A DNA stretch of 40,403 nucleotides from Clostridiales bacterium (GCA_012519845.1 JAAYPK010000107.1:1-40403), one strand, 5' to 3'. Shown: positions 14,704 to 23,758, counted from the first letter of the stretch. The notes: generated by a model from the sequence alone, not told the origin. Numbers and translations are program-made.

Positions 14704-15498
14704 ATGTCAATAAATCTAAAAAAATTTTCACCACGTCCTGGTTTAGTTAATAAGCAGGGAAGATTACCTGATCCATCAGAGTTAGTATGTGTTGAAATAC
14801 CAAAGGTATTTGATCAATGCTTAATAAAAAGATGCTTAGTATATTGTGATGGACCTGATACTGATTGTACAGATTGTGAATTAAGAAGTGATCCATTAAA
14901 AACACAACCTAAAAGGTATATTAGAAGCAGAGATTTTAATATTAAAATTGTTTGCATAGACAAAATACCTGTAAAGGGCAGTTACGATTATAAAAAATTA
15001 GTTATTTCTTATGTTATTTCTTTTTATGCAGACTTTGTAGACTGCGATTGTAATAACCAAACTGAGTTCTATGAAATAAATAGAACTGATACAATAAGTA
15101 AATTCTATTGCCCAGATTCAATTGCACAAGTGTCTTCTACTTATTCATCTAATATGTCAGATAATTGTGAAATAAAGCTAGAAATGGTTGCTGATGCATT
15201 AGATGGAGATATTGTTTGTGATGAATGTGGTGATTTCTTCATTGATATAACTTTAGGATATTATATAGTTGTAAAATGTGAACTTTTAGTTCAACTATTA
15301 ATACCTGCATATGATTATTGTCCAGTACCATATAGACCATGTGAAGAGGAACCAGAAGAAGATCCTTGTGAAAAATTTGAAAAGGCTCCTATACCTAAAT
15401 TCTATCCAGATCAAAAGTTAGATCCGCTATTTAATGATGGCAGTGATATTGATTGTGATATCGATTGTGATTGTGAATGCGAATGTGAAGAAGAATAG
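14704..15498 (+). CDS. Spore coat-like protein, Cys-rich paralogue (22 Cys)
   Basis: A 264-residue protein without signal peptide or membrane segment, about 60 percent identical by eye to the product of 19262-20020. Shared blocks are KKFSPRPGLVNKQGRLPDP (6-24), FYCPDSIAQ (about 130) and LLVQLLIPAYDYCPVP followed by an acidic Pro-rich tail. It has 22 cysteines, 15 of them at positions not shared with the paralogue, and ends in an Asp/Cys/Glu repeat (DCDIDCDCECEC). I do not recognise a named family. The central beta-rich part may be a SPOCS-like fold. Disulfide cross-linking in the spore coat is the natural reading, supported by the island context and the sigma-K-like promoter. Confidence 0.75.
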   Translation: MSINLKKFSPRPGLVNKQGRLPDPSELVCVEIPKVFDQCLIKRCLVYCDGPDTDCTDCELRSDPLKTQPKRYIRSRDFNIKIVCIDKIPVKGSYDYKKLVISYVISFYADFVDCDCNNQTEFYEINRTDTISKFYCPDSIAQVSSTYSSNMSDNCEIKLEMVADALDGDIVCDECGDFFIDITLGYYIVVKCELLVQLLIPAYDYCPVPYRPCEEEPEEDPCEKFEKAPIPKFYPDQKLDPLFNDGSDIDCDIDCDCECECEEE

Positions 15499-15503
15499 AA
15501 ATT

Positions 15504-15578
15504 GAGATATTAAATTTCAATCATCCTGATTATATTTATAAAATAATAATCTTGGGTGATTGAAATTAGTTTTATCTC
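15504..15578 (+). terminator. Long imperfect hairpin after the Cys-rich coat-like gene
   Basis: GAGATA (15504-15509) pairs with TATCTC (15573-15578) and ATTTCAATCA with TGATTGAAAT further in; the stem continues towards ATTAT/ATAAT. There is no strong T-run, so it may also stabilise the mRNA. Confidence 0.55.
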
Positions 15579-15595
15579 ATTTGAAAGGAGCATGA

Positions 15596-16726
15596 ATGAT
15601 ATATTTAGATAATGCAGCCACCACCTTTCCAAAACCACCAGAAGTTTATAAAGAAGTACTTAATGCTATGAAGAAATATGGAGCTAATCCTGGGAGAGGT
15701 TCCTATAATATGTGCAATGAAGCAGCATTAAAAGTAATGGAAACAAGAGAATCTATAGCAGAATTATTTAATATTTCTAGCCCTTTTAATATTATTTTTA
15801 CTTCTAATGCTACAGAAGCATTAAATATTGGAATTAAGGGGATTTTAAATTCAGGTGATCATGTAATTAGTACAACTATTGAGCATAATTCAGTATTAAG
15901 ACCATTATATTCATTAAGTAAAAATAATGTACATGTTACTTTAGTAGGAGTGGACAAGAAAGGGTATATTAATATAAATGATATTAAAAATGAAATAAAA
16001 AGTAATACAAAAATGATTATAATAAATCATGTTTCTAATGTTTTAGGGACAATACAAAATATAAAAGAAATTGGGGAAATTGCTAAAGAGAATGAAATTT
16101 TATTTATGGTTGATGCCTCACAAAGTGCGGGGATTATCCCAATTGATGTTAAGGATATGAATATTGATTTATTGGCTTTTCCAGGGCATAAAGGACTTTT
16201 AGGGCCTCAAGGTACAGGAGGACTTTACATTAGAGAAGGTATTATGATTAATAGTTTAATGGAAGGTGGCACAGGAAGTAATTCTCATTATATGATTCAA
16301 CCTGATTTTATGCCAGATAAATTTGAAAGTGGAACTATTAATCTTCCAGGAATAGCAGGTTTAAATGAAGGTATTAAATTTATAAAAAAAATTGGAATTG
16401 ATATAATTAGAAAACATGAAGAAGACATAGGCTTATATTTGCTACAGGAGCTAAAAAAGCTTTCTAATATAAAAATATACGGTAATGATATTAATGAAAA
16501 TAGAACATCTGTAATATCTTTTAATATTCTTGGAATTGATGCTTCAAAAGTTGGAGAATTATTAAATGAAGCTGATATAGGAGTAAGAACAGGCTATCAT
16601 TGTGTACCATTAATTCATAGTGTAATTGGTACTGAATATATTGGAACAGTTAGAGTAAGCCCAGGATTTTTTAATACCATATTGGATATAGATAAACTAT
16701 TAGAAGTAATCAGAGGTATTTCATAA
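15596..16726 (+). CDS. Cysteine desulfurase family protein (class V aminotransferase, TIGR01977 type)
   Basis: A 376-residue PLP enzyme that removes sulfur (or selenium) from cysteine (or selenocysteine). PLP binding is shown by H97 (TIEHNS), D173 and Q176 (MVDASQS) and the Schiff-base lysine K199 (FPGHKG). The persulfide cysteine lies in RTGYHCVPLIH near the C-terminus. The start follows AAAGGAG at 15584-15590. The TIGR01977 group is distinct from IscS/NifS of cluster assembly and often neighbours DUF3343 or YedF genes in clostridia. Here a DUF3343 gene lies 5 kb downstream, beyond spore genes. Confidence 0.93.
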   Translation: MIYLDNAATTFPKPPEVYKEVLNAMKKYGANPGRGSYNMCNEAALKVMETRESIAELFNISSPFNIIFTSNATEALNIGIKGILNSGDHVISTTIEHNSVLRPLYSLSKNNVHVTLVGVDKKGYININDIKNEIKSNTKMIIINHVSNVLGTIQNIKEIGEIAKENEILFMVDASQSAGIIPIDVKDMNIDLLAFPGHKGLLGPQGTGGLYIREGIMINSLMEGGTGSNSHYMIQPDFMPDKFESGTINLPGIAGLNEGIKFIKKIGIDIIRKHEEDIGLYLLQELKKLSNIKIYGNDINENRTSVISFNILGIDASKVGELLNEADIGVRTGYHCVPLIHSVIGTEYIGTVRVSPGFFNTILDIDKLLEVIRGIS

Positions 16727-16773
16727 GATACATATAAAGCTATATATGTAATAAATATTAGGATGTGAAAGTT

Positions 16774-18432
16774 ATGAACTCTAATAATGCTATTAATAAT
16801 CCTACTGATTCAGATAGACATGAAATTCTTAAGTATCTTTTAAATATAGAAAATAGATCAGAGGATTTTTCTTATATTGTTGAAGCAATGAAGCCACCAA
16901 AAGATATAACATCTATATGTGAAAAAAATTTAGGAGGTAAAGCTAAAGTTGCAATAATTGGTGCAGGAGAAGCAGGCTTATCTGCTGCTTTTGAACTTAG
17001 GAAAATAGGCTGTAATATAACTATTTTTGAAGCTACTAGAAGAATAGGCGGAAGGGTATATACTCATTATTTTGACAGAAATAAAAATGACTTTGGAGAA
17101 TTAGGTGCTATGAGTATACCAATTTCTCATGAAACAACATGGCATTATATAAATCTATTTAATCTTAGTACAACCCCTCTTGTAAGTAATAATGTAAATA
17201 CCTTATTTTATATAAGAGATTCAATAGCAGCTAACGATTTAAAGGGAAGAAATGTATATAAGAATATATATCCTAAATTTGATTTGAGTAAGAATGAAAA
17301 TAAGAAAAGATGGATGGAATTAAGAAATTTAGTATATGAAAACTATTTAAAAAGAATTCCTTCTAATTTAAGAAAAGAATTAGTTCAAAATAAAGAAAAT
17401 TATTCAGAGGTTATTAAGGAATTAGATAAGTTAACCTTAAGGGAAGCCTATGAAAAAATGAACTTTAGCAATGAAGCAATAAGTATGCTTAGTTTATTAG
17501 ATGGAAGCAAGGAACTTTTAAATTTAAGCTTTATTGAAAGTTTAGAAAGATATTATACTGAAGATTCAAAATATACTTATAAGATAAATGATGGAATGAT
17601 TAATATTCCAATATCTTTATATGAAGCATTAAGTAATATTAACTTAAAAGGCTACAAGGGACTTCTTAAGGAGGATTTAGGAGAGGCAACTATAAAACTG
17701 CAATGTGCTGTAAGTGGTATATATAATTTACAGAATAGTAGTAAGGTGTCTATTAAATATAATGATATTATAACAGATAGGGATAATTTAGAAGAATTCG
17801 ACTATGTTATATGTGCAATTCCTTTTACAAGCTTAAGAAGAGTTGAAATAAAGCCTTTGTTGACTAATATTAAGTGTGAAGCCATAAATAATATGAATTA
17901 TGAAGTATCTCAAAAAACTTATCTATATTTTAAGGAAAGGTTCTGGGAAAAAGGAAGATCAAGTAAAAAAATATTAGGTGGTATTTCTTATACTGATTTG
18001 CCTCTTGTTTCAATTTATTACCCAACCAATAATAAAAGAAGCTATAAGGAGGAAGGGGTTCTGCTTGGAAGTTATAGTTTTGGAAAAGGTGCCCTTGTTA
18101 TTGGAAGTGAAGATTCTAAGATGCAAATTGAAGATGTAATAAGGTATATAGGAAAAATTCATGGATTGTCAGAAAGTTATCTTTATAAAAATCTAATAGA
18201 TTATAAATCTTTAATATGGTCAGACATACAATATATATGGGGAGCTGGGGCATATTATAATTCAAAGGATAAAGAATTGTATTTAGATAAACTTACAGTG
18301 GGAGAAATGGATAACAAAGTCTATTTTGCTGGTGAGCATATATCAGGAAAGCATATGTCTCAGCAAGGGGCTCTTAGAAGTGGTATGGTGGCAGCAAATA
18401 AAGTTGCAGAAAGAATTGCAGAGAATAAATAA
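16774..18432 (+). CDS. FAD-dependent amine oxidase (flavin monoamine oxidase family)
   Basis: The ATG at 16774 is preferred over a GTG at 16765 because AGGATG lies 8-9 bases before it, giving 552 residues. The FAD dinucleotide fold is at about 55-95 (VAIIGAGEAGLSAAFELRK, then FEATRRIGGRVYTH). The C-terminal flavin-contacting block VYFAGEHISGKHMSQQGALRSG is typical of MAO and L-amino-acid oxidase enzymes. The expected reaction is oxidation of an amine or amino acid. There is no signal peptide. An N-terminal extension of about 50 residues precedes the FAD fold. It lies 47 bases after the desulfurase gene and may share its transcript. The substrate is unknown. Confidence 0.9.
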   Translation: MNSNNAINNPTDSDRHEILKYLLNIENRSEDFSYIVEAMKPPKDITSICEKNLGGKAKVAIIGAGEAGLSAAFELRKIGCNITIFEATRRIGGRVYTHYFDRNKNDFGELGAMSIPISHETTWHYINLFNLSTTPLVSNNVNTLFYIRDSIAANDLKGRNVYKNIYPKFDLSKNENKKRWMELRNLVYENYLKRIPSNLRKELVQNKENYSEVIKELDKLTLREAYEKMNFSNEAISMLSLLDGSKELLNLSFIESLERYYTEDSKYTYKINDGMINIPISLYEALSNINLKGYKGLLKEDLGEATIKLQCAVSGIYNLQNSSKVSIKYNDIITDRDNLEEFDYVICAIPFTSLRRVEIKPLLTNIKCEAINNMNYEVSQKTYLYFKERFWEKGRSSKKILGGISYTDLPLVSIYYPTNNKRSYKEEGVLLGSYSFGKGALVIGSEDSKMQIEDVIRYIGKIHGLSESYLYKNLIDYKSLIWSDIQYIWGAGAYYNSKDKELYLDKLTVGEMDNKVYFAGEHISGKHMSQQGALRSGMVAANKVAERIAENK

Positions 18433-18440
18433 ATTTAGAT

Positions 18441-18515
18441 AGTGGAATGATAAAGTTTTATGTAGAACTTGGAGTCTGACTAGGTTAAACGCAAAACTTT
18501 TATCATTCTACTTTT
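18441..18515 (+). repeat. Hairpin repeat family, copy B (acts as terminator)
   Basis: The arm AGTGGAATGATAAAGTTTT pairs with AAAACTTTTATCATTCTACT and is followed by TTTTTGTTTT. The loop keeps the AACTTGGAGTCT motif seen in copies A and C. It starts 8 bases after the amine oxidase stop codon, so it likely terminates that transcript. Confidence 0.8.
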
Positions 18516-18521
18516 TGTTTT

Positions 18522-18552
18522 AAAAAAACCCCAAAGTTAATATTACTTTGGG
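18522..18552 (-). terminator. Rho-independent terminator of the minus-strand DUF4489-like gene
   Basis: Read on the minus strand: CCCAAAGT / ACTTTGGG stem, then G and seven T (18528-18522), 16 bases past the stop codon at 18569. Confidence 0.85.
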
Positions 18553-18568
18553 ATTTAATATTAATTTA

Positions 18569-19180
18569 TTAGCAACAACTATTGTTACAGTTACAGAAGC
18601 AATCACATGAGTTGCAAGTAGCTATTACACTAATAGTTGAGTTAGTAAGAACAAAAGTTTCAGCTCCTGTTAATCCTGTAGGAGTAGCAACTACTGTGTA
18701 AATAAAGCAATCATTGTTATGACAGCAGCATCTATTAAAGCAGTTACATGTTGGAGTACAATCACATACTGTGAAGGAGAAAGAAGTTCTTGTATTATCA
18801 CTTGTTCCAGGTGTAAATATCCAAGGGCTTCCAACAGCAGTTGTTTGACTTGGATTACCACAAGGTGCTTTAAATACTTGGAATTGTAAGCTAACAGTTG
18901 TTGTTGCATTAGCATTTGCTAAGATGTTTGTAGCAAAATCAATTTTTGCACATGGATGTTTAATATGGCGAGTACATATATTTGTACTTGCAACTTGTGT
19001 TGCAGTAGTATTAGAAGCAGCAGTAAAAGTAAAAGTATTAGGGTTAGTAGTACATCTTATTATTGTTGGACAACATTTTCTGTCGCGGTCTCTGTCACGA
19101 TCTCTGTCGCAGTCTCTGTCATGGTGTTTGTCACATTTGTCCTTATCGTGTTTATCAGAATAATTAGAATTTGAATTCAT
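18569..19180 (-). CDS. Cys-rich spore protein, DUF4489-like
   Basis: A 203-residue protein with 23 cysteines. The N-terminus is a charged tract (residues 8-36: Asp, Lys and His, then Arg-Asp repeats). The middle part (about 40-165) is Thr/Ser/Asn-rich beta-sheet sequence. The C-terminus carries clustered Cys (CNSCDCFCNCNNSCC), and another cluster (CDCTPTCNCFNRCCC) lies near residue 140. The middle domain resembles DUF4489 of clostridial spore-surface proteins, recognised from pattern only. Ribosome binding site AAGGAGG and a sigma-K-like promoter precede it. It is likely a disulfide-cross-linked coat or exosporium component. Confidence 0.75.
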   Translation of the reverse strand: MNSNSNYSDKHDKDKCDKHHDRDCDRDRDRDRDRKCCPTIIRCTTNPNTFTFTAASNTTATQVASTNICTRHIKHPCAKIDFATNILANANATTTVSLQFQVFKAPCGNPSQTTAVGSPWIFTPGTSDNTRTSFSFTVCDCTPTCNCFNRCCCHNNDCFIYTVVATPTGLTGAETFVLTNSTISVIATCNSCDCFCNCNNSCC

Positions 19181-19222
19181 AATAAAGTCCTCCTTATTTT
19201 GAACTGTATATAATTTTTACTA

Positions 19223-19251
19223 TAATATATGAAATTGAATTAATATTGGTG
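19223..19251 (-). promoter_or_regulatory. Sigma-K-like promoter for the DUF4489-like gene
   Basis: On the minus strand CACC (19251-19248), a 16-bp spacer and CATATATTA (19231-19223), an exact CATAnnnTA match. Confidence 0.65.
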
Positions 19252-19261
19252 AGATGATTAT

Positions 19262-20020
19262 TTAGTCATCATCATATTCTTCTAAATCTACAAATAATGG
19301 TTTTAAGTTTTCGTCAGGATAGAATTTAGGAACTGGTGCTTTTTCAAATCTTTCACATGGATCTTCTTCTGGTTCTTCTTCACATGGTTCATTTGGAACT
19401 GGACAGTAATCATAAGCAGGAATTAATAATTGTACTAAAAGTGAGCATTTAACAACAATATAGTAGCCTAAGGTAACATCTATATAGAAGTTTTCATCTT
19501 CATCTTCTACGATTTCACCATTTAAGGCTTCAGCTACCATTTCTAGTTTTATAATATTTGAATCTGCAGTATTTTCATCAGAACTTGCTGAAATTTGAGC
19601 TATAGAATCAGGGCAATAAAATTTACCTATTATATCAGTTCTATTTATTTCAAAAAATTCACTTTCATTAACACCGGTATTATCTATATAATCAGCATAA
19701 AAAGAAATTGTATAAGATAGAATTATCTTCTTAAAGCTTGGATTGGTTTTTAATGGAATTTTATCTATTGATATTAAATTAATCTTAAAATCTCTACTTC
19801 CAACATATCTTTTAGGTGAATTAGTAAATGGATTACTACGAAGTTCAATATCTGTTGTATTTGTATCTTGACCTTCTCCATATTTTAAACATTTTTTTAT
19901 TAAACTTTGGTCAAAAATTTTAGGAACTTCTATACATACTAATTCAGAAGGATCTGGTAAGCGGCCTTGTTTATTTACTAGGCCTGGACGTGGAGAAAAT
20001 TTCTTCAATTTTATGGTCAT
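19262..20020 (-). CDS. Spore coat-like protein, Cys-poor paralogue (7 Cys)
   Basis: A 252-residue protein, paralogous over its full length to the product of 14704-15498, but with only 7 cysteines, all at shared positions. The extra cysteines of the other copy are here mostly Thr, Asn, Asp, Ser or Gly (for instance YGEGQDTNTTDIELRS against YCDGPDTDCTDCELRS), and the tail ends EEYDDD without the Cys repeat. It has no signal peptide. AGGAGG lies 6 bases before the ATG. It is transcribed from a sigma-K-like promoter, away from the propeller gene at 20162. Probably a spore coat or exosporium protein, by context. Confidence 0.75.
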   Translation of the reverse strand: MTIKLKKFSPRPGLVNKQGRLPDPSELVCIEVPKIFDQSLIKKCLKYGEGQDTNTTDIELRSNPFTNSPKRYVGSRDFKINLISIDKIPLKTNPSFKKIILSYTISFYADYIDNTGVNESEFFEINRTDIIGKFYCPDSIAQISASSDENTADSNIIKLEMVAEALNGEIVEDEDENFYIDVTLGYYIVVKCSLLVQLLIPAYDYCPVPNEPCEEEPEEDPCERFEKAPVPKFYPDENLKPLFVDLEEYDDD

Positions 20021-20060
20021 TAAAGTATCCTCCTTTAAGCAGTTTTGTGAATAACTAATA

Positions 20061-20089
20061 TATTATATGACAATATTTCGAAACTGGTG
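20061..20089 (-). promoter_or_regulatory. Sigma-K-like promoter for the Cys-poor coat-like gene
   Basis: On the minus strand CACC (20089-20086), a 16-bp spacer and CATATAATA (20069-20061), an exact CATAnnnTA match with the same spacing as the site at 19223-19251. Confidence 0.65.
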
Positions 20090-20161
20090 AGTGTAAAAGT
20101 TATGTAATTAAAAGGAATAATAGTTAAAAATATAAATATAATTTTATTAGGAGGTGATGCT

Positions 20162-21739
20162 ATGAATGGAATATACATGGATTATATGAATAATATATGG
20201 GAATTCTTTATTAATAGCACTAGGGACCTGTGTTATAGAATAATGTATGGAACAGGAAAGTGGACAAAGAACAATTTATTAGATAAAGATGTAAGTACTT
20301 TTGATATGTATGTAGATGAAGATGAGGAAATTCATATAATATACAGTAAATTAAGTGGAGAAATAAAGTATTGTACAATGAAAAATAAAAAATGGCTTGG
20401 CAGGACTATTGTTGAAGAGACTAAGGAAAAATATGAAGTGAAAGATTTAAAGGTTGAAATAATCAATGCAAAAATGCATATCATATATTTAAAAATAGAC
20501 AAATTAGGGAATGATCATGGATTATTAGTGGATTGTATCTGGGATGGAAGGAAAGTTAACAATATTGAATTACAAGATGTTATAGTTGCTTCTAGTTTGA
20601 AAGCTAATTATTTAGAAACAATAGTAAATGAAAATGGTATTGATTTATATTTTATTACTGATGAAGGGGATGAACTATCTTTAAATAAGTGTAGTTTTGA
20701 AAATAATAAATGGTCACAGAAAAAAAGGCTTTATGGAATACAAGGAAAAAACATCTCTTTCAGTATAATTAAGGAAAATTATATTACTCACATAATTAAT
20801 AAAAGCACAGAAGAGGGTATTTACTTATTGGAACATATTTATATAGATATAAATGGGAAAATTAAGGATTATAAATTATATGAAAGTAATAATGAAATAA
20901 AGGAGCCCATATTATTCTTAAAAAATAATAGATTAAATTGTTGTTTTATTGAAAATAGTAAAGTATATTATTCAACTTTTGATAATAATGAATGGAGTTT
21001 TCCTATTTTATATGAAACAGAAAATGAGGATACTTTAGAAATATATAAGTGTTTTATGTATAGTGATATAGAAAATTCAATAGTAGAGAATTTAGTTTAT
21101 CTATCGGAGGGGGAAGATTTTATTATATATGTACCTAAGGATTTTAAAATTAATAATAAACTATCAAGTAAAATTCAGAAGGAAGATACTATAGATTATG
21201 AAAATCGAGAATTTGCAAGAACAAAATTAGAGTTATTAAAGGAAAAAGCTGAAAGAAAAAATTTAGAGGAAAAAATACATGTACTTAATATTCAATTACA
21301 AAAAATGCAAAAATATATGGAAGAGTATGAGGAGAAAATTTCTTTACTTTCTGAACAAAAACGAAAAGTAGATGAAAATTATAATGTGTTCATTGAATTT
21401 AGACAAAATATTCAAAAAGATCTTGATGATACCCAGAAATTATTAACAAAAGAAGTGGCAACAAAAAATGAAATAAATAATAAGATGAAAATATTAAATG
21501 AGGAGCTTAAGGAGAAAAATGGAGTAATTGAAGATGCTAATATTCTTATTATTTCTCTTAAAAATGAAATAAATGATCTTAAAAAAATAATTAAAAATCA
21601 GGAAGCTAAAATAAAAATAAATGAAGATGAAAAGGAAGCTTTAATAAGTGAAAAAAATAAGTTAGCTAGTGATCTTGAAATAGAGAGAAATCAAACTATA
21701 ATGGGTAGACTTTTAAGAAAAAAGACTGGGGAAATATAA
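20162..21739 (+). CDS. Propeller-like plus coiled-coil protein, probable spore-associated
   Basis: A 525-residue protein starting after a perfect AGGAGGTGATG-type ribosome binding site. Residues 1-325 contain repeats of about 45-50 residues with beta-strand pattern and Trp-containing turns (GKWTKNNLL, KKWLGRTIV, NKWSQKKRL, NEWSFPILY), suggesting a beta-propeller. Residues about 345-515 form a long charged coiled coil. There is no signal peptide. The C-terminus is basic (GRLLRKKTG). I know no named family. The location between coat-like genes suggests a mother-cell structural protein of the spore surface, with the coiled coil as a spacer or oligomerisation part (inference). Confidence 0.75.
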   Translation: MNGIYMDYMNNIWEFFINSTRDLCYRIMYGTGKWTKNNLLDKDVSTFDMYVDEDEEIHIIYSKLSGEIKYCTMKNKKWLGRTIVEETKEKYEVKDLKVEIINAKMHIIYLKIDKLGNDHGLLVDCIWDGRKVNNIELQDVIVASSLKANYLETIVNENGIDLYFITDEGDELSLNKCSFENNKWSQKKRLYGIQGKNISFSIIKENYITHIINKSTEEGIYLLEHIYIDINGKIKDYKLYESNNEIKEPILFLKNNRLNCCFIENSKVYYSTFDNNEWSFPILYETENEDTLEIYKCFMYSDIENSIVENLVYLSEGEDFIIYVPKDFKINNKLSSKIQKEDTIDYENREFARTKLELLKEKAERKNLEEKIHVLNIQLQKMQKYMEEYEEKISLLSEQKRKVDENYNVFIEFRQNIQKDLDDTQKLLTKEVATKNEINNKMKILNEELKEKNGVIEDANILIISLKNEINDLKKIIKNQEAKIKINEDEKEALISEKNKLASDLEIERNQTIMGRLLRKKTGEI

Positions 21740-21804
21740 GACACTTTCATTTTTGCACATATAATGAATAATAGGGAATATGTTTTTACAAAGAGGTGAC
21801 AAAT

Positions 21805-22074
21805 TTGAAAACAGAGGAGTACGATCATTTAATGACCTTTACATCACATTATAGAGCACTATATATTTATGATAGATTAGTTAAGAGAGAAGTTAAAACT
21901 AAATTAGTTAAAGCTCCTAATAAGCTTAATATAAGTTGTACCCAAGCAATTAAATTTAATGAAATTGATAAGGAAATAATAAAAAAAGAACTACAAAATA
22001 ATAATATTTATCCAACTGGTATTTATAAAATTATTTACAATGGGAAATATGAATCTTATGAGTTAATAGAATAG
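21805..22074 (+). CDS. DUF3343 protein (putative Se/S carrier-like)
   Basis: An 89-residue protein. The TTG at 21805 is chosen because AGAGGTG ends 6 bases before it; a GTG at 21796 overlaps that site. The fold pattern MTFTSHYRALYIYDRLVK ... KLVKAPNKLNISCTQAIKF is that of DUF3343, a small ferredoxin-like domain described as a putative selenium/sulfur carrier. The cysteine in ISCTQAI is the candidate carrier residue. In many clostridia the gene sits beside a TIGR01977 cysteine desulfurase; here that enzyme is 5 kb upstream. It ends at a strong terminator. Confidence 0.88.
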   Translation: MKTEEYDHLMTFTSHYRALYIYDRLVKREVKTKLVKAPNKLNISCTQAIKFNEIDKEIIKKELQNNNIYPTGIYKIIYNGKYESYELIE

Positions 22075-22121
22075 ATGGAGCTAACTTTTGCAATATTGTT
22101 GTATGCACTTATTAAATTAAT

Positions 22122-22164
22122 AAATACTAAGGAAGAGAATTGTAAGTCGTCTTCCTTAGTATTT
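22122..22164 (+). terminator. Strong hairpin terminator after the DUF3343 gene
   Basis: AAATACTAAGGAAGA (22122-22136) and TCTTCCTTAGTATTT (22150-22164) are perfect 15-bp complements. The T tract after it is short. Confidence 0.8.
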
Positions 22165-22288
22165 CTAAAACTTAAAAGTAGATACAACATTATGGTAAAA
22201 CTAGTTTAAGAAAAATTAATACATAGTAAATAATAGATAGGAGATATTTTAGACTTCTAACTATATAATTTGAGGTGATTTATAAATT

Positions 22289-23758
22289 ATGATTGATAAA
22301 AGTGATATGAGCATTTATTATGTGGCAGATTCAAAAAATGGGCAAGTATATATTATTGACTTTTCCAGTCATAATATTATAAAAAAAATAAAAGTTGGAT
22401 TAAGACCTCATAATATAGTAATAGATGAAAGAAATAATGTATATATAGCAAGTGACATAGATGGGAAAATCACAATTATTAGTAGCACATATGATATAAA
22501 AAATACTTTATGTATTAATAATAATGGAAATGTACAAGTTGATGCTTTTTCTAATAAATTGTATGTTTCTAATACAGAAGAAATATATATATGCAATTTA
22601 TTAAATGGTGAAATAGAGCATACTATTAAAGGATTTTTAGCAGCAGATACTATTTTATTAGATAAAAATAAGAAACGTTTATTTGTTTTAGATATTTTAC
22701 AAAATGAAATTAAAGTTTATGAAACTGCTACATTACAGTTAATTAATGTTTATGAGAATGTGGGATTTGCACCAAGTAAAATATTATTAGGGGACAATGA
22801 AAATCTTATTTATGTAATTAATAAAAACATTAAAAAAAGGGATTATGAAACTATTATAAACAGGGTAAATGTAAAAAATGGCAAAGTAACTAACATTATT
22901 GGACCAAAAGGAACAGAAATTTCATCAGTAGCAGAGGTTGGTAAATATTTATATGTGGCAAATAAGACATTACATAGAGTTGAAGTTATAGATATAGTAA
23001 AAAATGAAACTTTATCAGCTATTAAAACAACTTTTAGTGAGGCAATGAATTTAAAGGTATCCTGTGATAAAAATTTTTTATTTATTGGCAGTTACAATAA
23101 AGGAAAGTTATCTGCCATTGATAAAATTGATATATGTAATAATACTATTGTTGATACTTTCTTTTTTGAAAGCAATAATATTATTCCTTATGATATAGGA
23201 ATATCAATGAGAAAGGATTTAACAGGGACAAAAGATAACTATTTATTAAAGGATAAAATAGTTAAGAAGGATGAAAATAGTGAAATAAGTATACTAGCAA
23301 AAAAAATAGTAGCAATTTATGAAGATAGGTTAGTTTTTAATAATGTAACCTTAGATTTATCATATAAAAATGGAGAATTTATTGATATAGGACAAGTTGA
23401 TTTTAAGAAATGTGAAATTACAAATAAGAAAAATAGTGAAAAGATATTTGTAAATGATAAGGAGCATTTATTAATTGAATATGATTTTTACATCCCTTAT
23501 TCTATTAATTGCATGGATGAGGAAAATAATGTATATATTTTGGAAGGGAAAATTTCTGGAGTAGAAAATGCAATATTAGATATTCCTCTATCTGCTAGAC
23601 AAAAAAATATTGAAATAGCAATTGAATCTTATGCAGAACTTATAAGAACTCCAGTGATTATTAAAGGCGAATTGAATTTTAAGGTAAGTGCTTTATTAAC
23701 TACAAGAGGAGTTGTAGAGGAAATCGTGAATATTCCTATATGCAGTAAGCATAAATAG
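22289..23758 (+). CDS. YncE-like beta-propeller protein with C-terminal coat-like domain
   Basis: A 489-residue protein. Residues 1-300 show repeats of about 40 residues with the YVTN/NHL type pattern (for instance YYVADSKNGQVYIIDFSSHNI, KLYVSNTEEIYI, YLYVANKTLHRVEVID), hence a beta-propeller. Residues about 320-489 form a separate beta-rich domain ending in LTTRGVVEEIVNIPIC, which recalls SPOCS/DUF3794-type spore proteins but is not a certain match. There is no signal peptide, so it would act in the mother cell. TGAGGTGATTTATAA precedes the ATG. The gene lies between the DUF3343 and collagen-like genes. Role unknown; spore surface assembly is the best guess. Confidence 0.75.
   Translation: MIDKSDMSIYYVADSKNGQVYIIDFSSHNIIKKIKVGLRPHNIVIDERNNVYIASDIDGKITIISSTYDIKNTLCINNNGNVQVDAFSNKLYVSNTEEIYICNLLNGEIEHTIKGFLAADTILLDKNKKRLFVLDILQNEIKVYETATLQLINVYENVGFAPSKILLGDNENLIYVINKNIKKRDYETIINRVNVKNGKVTNIIGPKGTEISSVAEVGKYLYVANKTLHRVEVIDIVKNETLSAIKTTFSEAMNLKVSCDKNFLFIGSYNKGKLSAIDKIDICNNTIVDTFFFESNNIIPYDIGISMRKDLTGTKDNYLLKDKIVKKDENSEISILAKKIVAIYEDRLVFNNVTLDLSYKNGEFIDIGQVDFKKCEITNKKNSEKIFVNDKEHLLIEYDFYIPYSINCMDEENNVYILEGKISGVENAILDIPLSARQKNIEIAIESYAELIRTPVIIKGELNFKVSALLTTRGVVEEIVNIPICSKHK

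Noticed and set aside
16730-16749. ACATATA / TATATATGT hairpin as terminator after the cysteine desulfurase gene
   Set aside because: The stem is short and AT-only and no T-run follows. Read-through into the amine oxidase gene is more likely.
18924-19174. Plus-strand Ser/Arg repeat frames opposite the Cys-rich gene
   Set aside because: They are reverse complements of the Arg-Asp/His-Lys tract of the DUF4489-like protein and lack translation signals.
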